DNA from: an uncultured Lachnospiraceae bacterium
GTDB lineage: Bacteria; Bacillota; Clostridia; Lachnospirales; Lachnospiraceae
Assembly (NCBI GenBank): GCA_910580005.1
Contig: CAJTXH010000108.1
Location: forward strand, 1-9,837
DNA length: 9,837 nt
Reading direction: 5' to 3'
Part shown: positions 6,264-9,837 of the stretch, one piece after another
Layout of the letters: each line of letters begins with the position of its first letter
How positions within the stretch are numbered: the first letter of the stretch is position 1
Translations under genes and position numbers: made by a program
The notes under the pieces: model-generated
Database searches by the model: none
Seen by the model: the letters and a program-made list of their open reading frames with translations, nothing else
Told to the model about the DNA's origin: nothing

Positions 6264-8873
6264 CTATTCAAGTCTCATCATTTTAATTAATGTATCATTA
6301 TCAAACTCTGTAATAAAGTTTTCCCCGTTCTGCCCAATAACATTTTCCGCAAGGTCTTTCTTAGATTGTATAAGTTCATCTATTTTTTCTTCAATCGTAC
6401 CCTTGCACACAAATTTATGTACTATTACATTTTTAACCTGTCCAATTCTGAATGCCCTGTCTGTTGCCTGGTTCTCTACAGCCGGATTCCACCACCTGTC
6501 AAAATGTATTACATGGTTTGCGTTAGTAAGATTTAACCCTGTGCCGCCTGCCCTTGTTGAAAGCACAAGGAATGGTATATACTCCTCAGACTGGAATTCT
6601 TCTACTATCTTCCCTCTTTTTGCTGTAGAAATGCTTCCATGTATTACACGGCCTTTTCTGTGGAAAATCTTTTCCAGAAATCCAGCAAGCATCCCTGTAA
6701 TTTCCTTATACTGCGTAAATACAAGCACACGCTCACGTTTTTCATAAATGGTTTCACAAATTTCCCTAAGCAGCTCAAGCTTACCGCTTTCTGACTCTGT
6801 AAAGTCATCCTGCCCAAGGTACTGGCAAGGATGGTTACACACCTGTTTAAGTTTCATAATAGTTGCAAGCACAAGACCTTTCCTGTTAATTCCATCTGTT
6901 TCTTCTATCTGTGCTTCCATATCCGCAACAATTTTACGGTAGAGCACAGTCTGCTTTTTACCAAGCCCTGCATAATCTGTTATCTCTACTTTGTCAGGCA
7001 GGTCAGATATAATTTTTTTATCAGTTTTAAGCCTTCTAAGCATAAACGGGCTTACCATTGCCTTAAGCTTCCCATATCTTTCCTGGTGTTCACCTATTCC
7101 CTTTACATAGCTTTTAAATTCCTTTGAAGTACCGAGCAGCCCTTTATTTAAAAAGTCGAATAAAGACCAGAGGTTTGTTAAATCATTTTCAATAGGCGTA
7201 CCAGTCATTGCTATCCTCATATGGCTGTTAAGCATTTTTACCTGTTTTGTCTGCTTTGCCAGCGCATTTTTAACTGCCTGTGCCTCATCAAGTATAACAC
7301 ATTCCCAGTTAATATCACATAACGATGGTATCCTGGTTATCATTCCATAAGTAACAATTGTAAGGAACTCCCTGCTTTCTGGCAGTTCTTCCTCAAGCTG
7401 TTTAGAAGGTTTGCCATGAAGCACATGCACGCCAAGACCAGGTACAAATTTCTTTATCTCACTACGCCAGTTCTCAACAAGTGAAGCAGGCACTATTAAC
7501 AAAACCCTTGCATCTTTCTTTTCAGTACGCATGTTTTCTAAAAATGCCAGTACCTGTACAGTTTTGCCAAGACCCATATCATCTGCAAGACATGCACCAA
7601 AACCAAGTTTATACATATAGCTAAGCCAGGCATAGCCGTCCTGCTGGTATGGACGCAGTGTTGCATCAAGTGTTGCTGGTACTTCTTCCCTGGTAATTTC
7701 TCCTGGTTCCCTTAACGTTTTAAGCATTCCTGAAAGCCAGCTGCCGTTAGTAACCATGCCGCCAATATCAGCCTGCCTGTCCTCTTCTGTGCCAGCCTGC
7801 ATTTTTAAAGCTTCCATAAGTGTTACATAAGAAGGCATCCCTTTTATATCTTCTATAAGTTTTTTAATGCGTTTCTTGTCTGCCTCAACCCATTTGCCCT
7901 TAATAAATGCAAGCCCCTCAGTCTGTGCCATGAGCCTTTTAATATCCTCTTTTGAAAGCTTTATGCCATCAATTACAAATTCCGGTTTTACTGATAAAAT
8001 TGAATCAAATCCCAGTATTGAAGGCTTATCCTCACCAAGCTTTACAGAAACAGAAAGTGAAGAAGAGCGTTTTTTCCACCAGTTCGGAATCCTGCATAAA
8101 ATACCAGTCCCCTCAATGGCTTCTACATCCTTAAGGAAAATATATGCTTCATCTGCTGTTAAACGCAGTGGGTGGAAAAGTTCTCCGCTTTGCATAAATT
8201 CTGCAACCAGTTTTGAAACATCAGCAGCTTTTTCAAGGCATGATAAAAGTGCCAGAAGCTTTTCCTTGTCTGCCTTATATTCCTGCAAAGCATATTCCAG
8301 AGGCACATGCTGTACATTCCCGTCACTTTTCTTAGTTGCATAAGTTGCCACAAATGCAAACGGATACTGTTCATCTTTATTTTCAACAAGATGGAAAAAT
8401 ATACGTTCAGGCACATGTAAATGCTGGTTTTTCTCTGTAAAATACATATCTACTGTACCATTGTAAGTAGAAATTTCTTTTGAAAATACAGCCAGGAGTT
8501 TTTCAAATATATTTACAATCCATTCTTTTGTTATAAATTCTGAACCTGTTGCAAATGGTACAGCCTGTAATAATTCTTCATAGCCATCATCCCCAGGTGG
8601 AATTTTTACATTTTCCCTCGCAATCTCAAGCTCTGGAAGTGTTGTAAGCTTCTTAAAAAAACTGTCTGCAATAAAATACAGGAAATTTACAGCAGCACTG
8701 CTTTTATCCGGCCTGCCACAAAGTCCCATATTATACAATGCAAGGTATTTATCTTCATAAAACTGCTTTATAATTCCTTTGTCTTTGCTTTGTTTCCATC
8801 CATCACAAACATCTAAAATAAACCCGTCTGGTTTAAATACAAAATCAATTTTTATTTCTTTTGTCCTGCCCAC
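6264..8873 (-). CDS. SNF2-family ATP-dependent helicase/translocase
   Basis: Read from the GTG at 8873 the protein has 869 residues. The N-terminal part (about 1-385) matches the general pattern of the bacterial SNF2-associated region (SNF2_assoc type). It has no SWIM finger of its own. The motor follows: LRPYQQDGYAWL from about 406, motif I LADDMGLGKT with Lys437, motif II DEAQ at 529-532, motif III MTGTPIEN, a helicase C lobe with STRAGGTGLNL, and motif VI QATDRAFRIGQ from about 802. All ATPase motifs look intact. SNF2 proteins use ATP to move on double-stranded DNA and remodel bound proteins; bacterial relatives include RapA (RNA polymerase recycling) and YwqA. The DNA role here is unknown. 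It is followed 23 nt later by the SWIM gene. No terminator was seen between the hisS-type gene and this one, so read-through from there is possible. An in-frame TTG at 8891 would add 6 residues but lacks an upstream Shine-Dalgarno. Confidence 0.95.
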   Translation of the reverse strand: MGRTKEIKIDFVFKPDGFILDVCDGWKQSKDKGIIKQFYEDKYLALYNMGLCGRPDKSSAAVNFLYFIADSFFKKLTTLPELEIARENVKIPPGDDGYEELLQAVPFATGSEFITKEWIVNIFEKLLAVFSKEISTYNGTVDMYFTEKNQHLHVPERIFFHLVENKDEQYPFAFVATYATKKSDGNVQHVPLEYALQEYKADKEKLLALLSCLEKAADVSKLVAEFMQSGELFHPLRLTADEAYIFLKDVEAIEGTGILCRIPNWWKKRSSSLSVSVKLGEDKPSILGFDSILSVKPEFVIDGIKLSKEDIKRLMAQTEGLAFIKGKWVEADKKRIKKLIEDIKGMPSYVTLMEALKMQAGTEEDRQADIGGMVTNGSWLSGMLKTLREPGEITREEVPATLDATLRPYQQDGYAWLSYMYKLGFGACLADDMGLGKTVQVLAFLENMRTEKKDARVLLIVPASLVENWRSEIKKFVPGLGVHVLHGKPSKQLEEELPESREFLTIVTYGMITRIPSLCDINWECVILDEAQAVKNALAKQTKQVKMLNSHMRIAMTGTPIENDLTNLWSLFDFLNKGLLGTSKEFKSYVKGIGEHQERYGKLKAMVSPFMLRRLKTDKKIISDLPDKVEITDYAGLGKKQTVLYRKIVADMEAQIEETDGINRKGLVLATIMKLKQVCNHPCQYLGQDDFTESESGKLELLREICETIYEKRERVLVFTQYKEITGMLAGFLEKIFHRKGRVIHGSISTAKRGKIVEEFQSEEYIPFLVLSTRAGGTGLNLTNANHVIHFDRWWNPAVENQATDRAFRIGQVKNVIVHKFVCKGTIEEKIDELIQSKKDLAENVIGQNGENFITEFDNDTLIKMMRLE

Positions 8874-8882
8874 TATTATAGT

Positions 8883-8889
8883 TCCTTCC
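8883..8889 (-). promoter_or_regulatory. Ribosome binding site that selects the GTG start of SNF2
   Basis: GGAAGGA on the minus strand stands 9 nt before the GTG at 8873. The upstream TTG at 8891 would put this Shine-Dalgarno inside the coding sequence and has only A/T-rich DNA before it, so GTG is the better start. Confidence 0.7.
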
Positions 8890-8937
8890 AATATTGTAAA
8901 AATTTAACTGTGCCTGTTTATCTATCTGGCATATGTT

Positions 8938-9837
8938 TTAATTACAAAATAATTTAACACCATCTTCCTGTCCATATACAGCAAAGCCGTTAAATCCCTG
9001 CTGTTCAAGTTTATTAAGGAATTTACCGAATTTCTTAGGTCTTGCAATTACAGAAACATTGTAATCTTTACGGAGTTCTTCTGCATATGAAAGTGCAGCC
9101 GCATAGTTTTCACTGTCATAAAATACAGCAATTAATTTTTTCTGCCCAGGTATCTTATAATGGTTTTCCATAAGTATTTCAAATATCCTTTCAAATCCTA
9201 TTGAAAAACCAACAGCAGGCACATCTTCATTTAAAAACTTGCCAATAAGGTTGTCATAACGTCCGCCGCCTGCAACTGAACCGCTATAACCTTCTGCTTC
9301 TACTTCAAATACAGCACCTGTATAATATCCCTGCCCACGCACCAGTGACGGTGTAAATTCAACTGGTACAGCACCATTTGTTACTTCCTGGACTGTACTG
9401 GCTATTTTCTGGATATCTTGTACAAAAGCAGCATCACAGATATTTGAAACTGACTCCAGGGTAAGCCTTCCTTCCTCAAAAAGCGTAATAAATTTATCTG
9501 ATGCTTCTTTGTCAAATCCGCCAGCAAAAAGCTCCTCTTTAATTCCGTCTATGCCTATTTTATCCAATTTGTCAAATATTATTGAAAGCCTCTCATAATC
9601 TTCTTCATTAAAACCTGCATACCCAAATATGCTTTTAAGTATACGCCTGTCATTTATCTTAACTTTATAATTTTTAATCCCTGCCCTGTCCAGAGCCTTA
9701 GTTGTAGTTAAAATAAGTTCTATTTCTGCATCACATGACTGGCTGCCTATTATATCAATATCACACTGGGTAAACTCACGCAGGCGTCCTTTCTGCGGAC
9801 GTTCTGCCCTGTATACCCTGTCCATCTGTATTACCTT
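8938..9837 (-). CDS. hisS: Histidyl-tRNA synthetase, C-terminal part (5' end outside the window)
   Basis: The frame stays open to the right edge, so about 299 C-terminal residues of a protein usually near 420-430 are present. Histidyl-tRNA synthetase charges tRNA-His using ATP. Visible class II aaRS features are motif 2 (RAERPQKGRLREFTQ, 9766-9810), the KINDRRIL segment, the histidine-site loop LVRGQGYYTGAVFE (about 9306-9347), AGGGRYDNLIG (about 9243-9275) and motif 3 GFSIGFERI (about 9184-9213). About 75 C-terminal residues resemble a short anticodon-binding domain, which favours HisRS over HisZ, the regulatory paralogue that lacks this domain. The loop reads RGQGYY where bacterial enzymes usually have RGLDYY, and the C-terminus is short, so this may be the less common, eukaryote-like HisRS type. 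The next gene is SNF2 rather than the often-seen aspS. The start codon and motif 1 are not visible. Confidence 0.87.
   Translation of the reverse strand, partial: KVIQMDRVYRAERPQKGRLREFTQCDIDIIGSQSCDAEIELILTTTKALDRAGIKNYKVKINDRRILKSIFGYAGFNEEDYERLSIIFDKLDKIGIDGIKEELFAGGFDKEASDKFITLFEEGRLTLESVSNICDAAFVQDIQKIASTVQEVTNGAVPVEFTPSLVRGQGYYTGAVFEVEAEGYSGSVAGGGRYDNLIGKFLNEDVPAVGFSIGFERIFEILMENHYKIPGQKKLIAVFYDSENYAAALSYAEELRKDYNVSVIARPKKFGKFLNKLEQQGFNGFAVYGQEDGVKLFCN

Noticed and set aside
5842..6747. A 301-codon open frame on the plus strand
   Set aside because: It lies antisense to the SWIM and SNF2 genes, which have clear conserved domains. Its translation is a Phe/Ile/Ser/Cys-rich shadow with no recognisable family.
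5506..8873. SNF2 plus SWIM as part of a phage-defence island (DISARM-like)
   Set aside because: No methyltransferase, phospholipase D, DUF1998 or nuclease gene is in the window, and the neighbours are a HisRS-type gene and a serpin.
8893..8920. A possible minus-strand promoter (TAAACA and TACAAT, 16-nt spacer) before SNF2
   Set aside because: The predicted transcription start, near 8886, would fall inside the Shine-Dalgarno at 8883-8889, and the -35 match is only 4 of 6.
8938..9837. HisZ (ATP phosphoribosyltransferase regulatory subunit) instead of HisRS
   Set aside because: The C-terminal anticodon-binding-like segment and intact motifs 2 and 3 fit HisRS better, and no other histidine biosynthesis gene is visible.
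1..9837. CRISPR array, tRNA or rRNA genes, insertion sequence ends
   Set aside because: I saw no regularly spaced repeats, cloverleaf-like sequences, transposase motifs or terminal inverted repeats by eye; short or diverged cases could be missed.

Overview
The window is AT-rich DNA whose genes fit an anaerobic Firmicute. My best guess is a gut Lachnospiraceae (Lachnospira/Eubacterium/Roseburia type). The grounds are AT-rich codon use with many ATA and GCA codons, strong GGAGG-type ribosome binding sites, a clostridial multi-PAS hybrid kinase, and a secreted serpin with a Big_2-like domain. This placement is inference; no marker gene for taxonomy is complete here.

Layout: positions 1-157 hold the tail of an unseen upstream unit, with a weak hairpin at the left edge and a strong intrinsic terminator with a perfect 12-bp stem at 64-96, followed by the leader of the first gene. 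Positions 158-3310 (+) encode a 1050-residue cytosolic hybrid histidine kinase: degenerate receiver, three PAS-type domains, HisKA, HATPase and two receivers. It converges on a minus-strand cluster, and a shared stem-loop lies at 3317-3345. Read on the minus strand from the right edge, the cluster is: a histidyl-tRNA synthetase-type gene (8938 to beyond 9837, 5' end missing), an SNF2 ATPase (6264-8873), a SWIM zinc-finger protein (5506-6240), a secreted serpin (3943-5487), a hairpin (3919-3938), and a small DUF308/HdeD-type membrane protein (3329-3880).

How the genes work together: the SNF2 and SWIM genes are 23 nt apart and resemble the known bacterial pairing of an SNF2 ATPase with a SWIM protein (ywqA/ywqB type), so they probably act together on nucleic acid. 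The serpin starts only 18 nt after the SWIM gene with its own strong ribosome binding site, so an exported protease inhibitor is probably on the same transcript as a DNA-handling pair. That is the oddest arrangement in the window. DUF308 may be a read-through gene or separate. The kinase looks independent of the rest and has no adjacent output regulator.

No tRNA, rRNA, CRISPR array, insertion sequence, integrase or phage gene was seen, and no stretch above 300 bases lacks a gene. I found no convincing case for a wholly new system. The best leads are the Big_2-serpin fusion with an elastase-like reactive loop, the SNF2-SWIM-serpin operon, the kinase's N-terminal pseudo-receiver, and a GTG start for the SNF2 gene.
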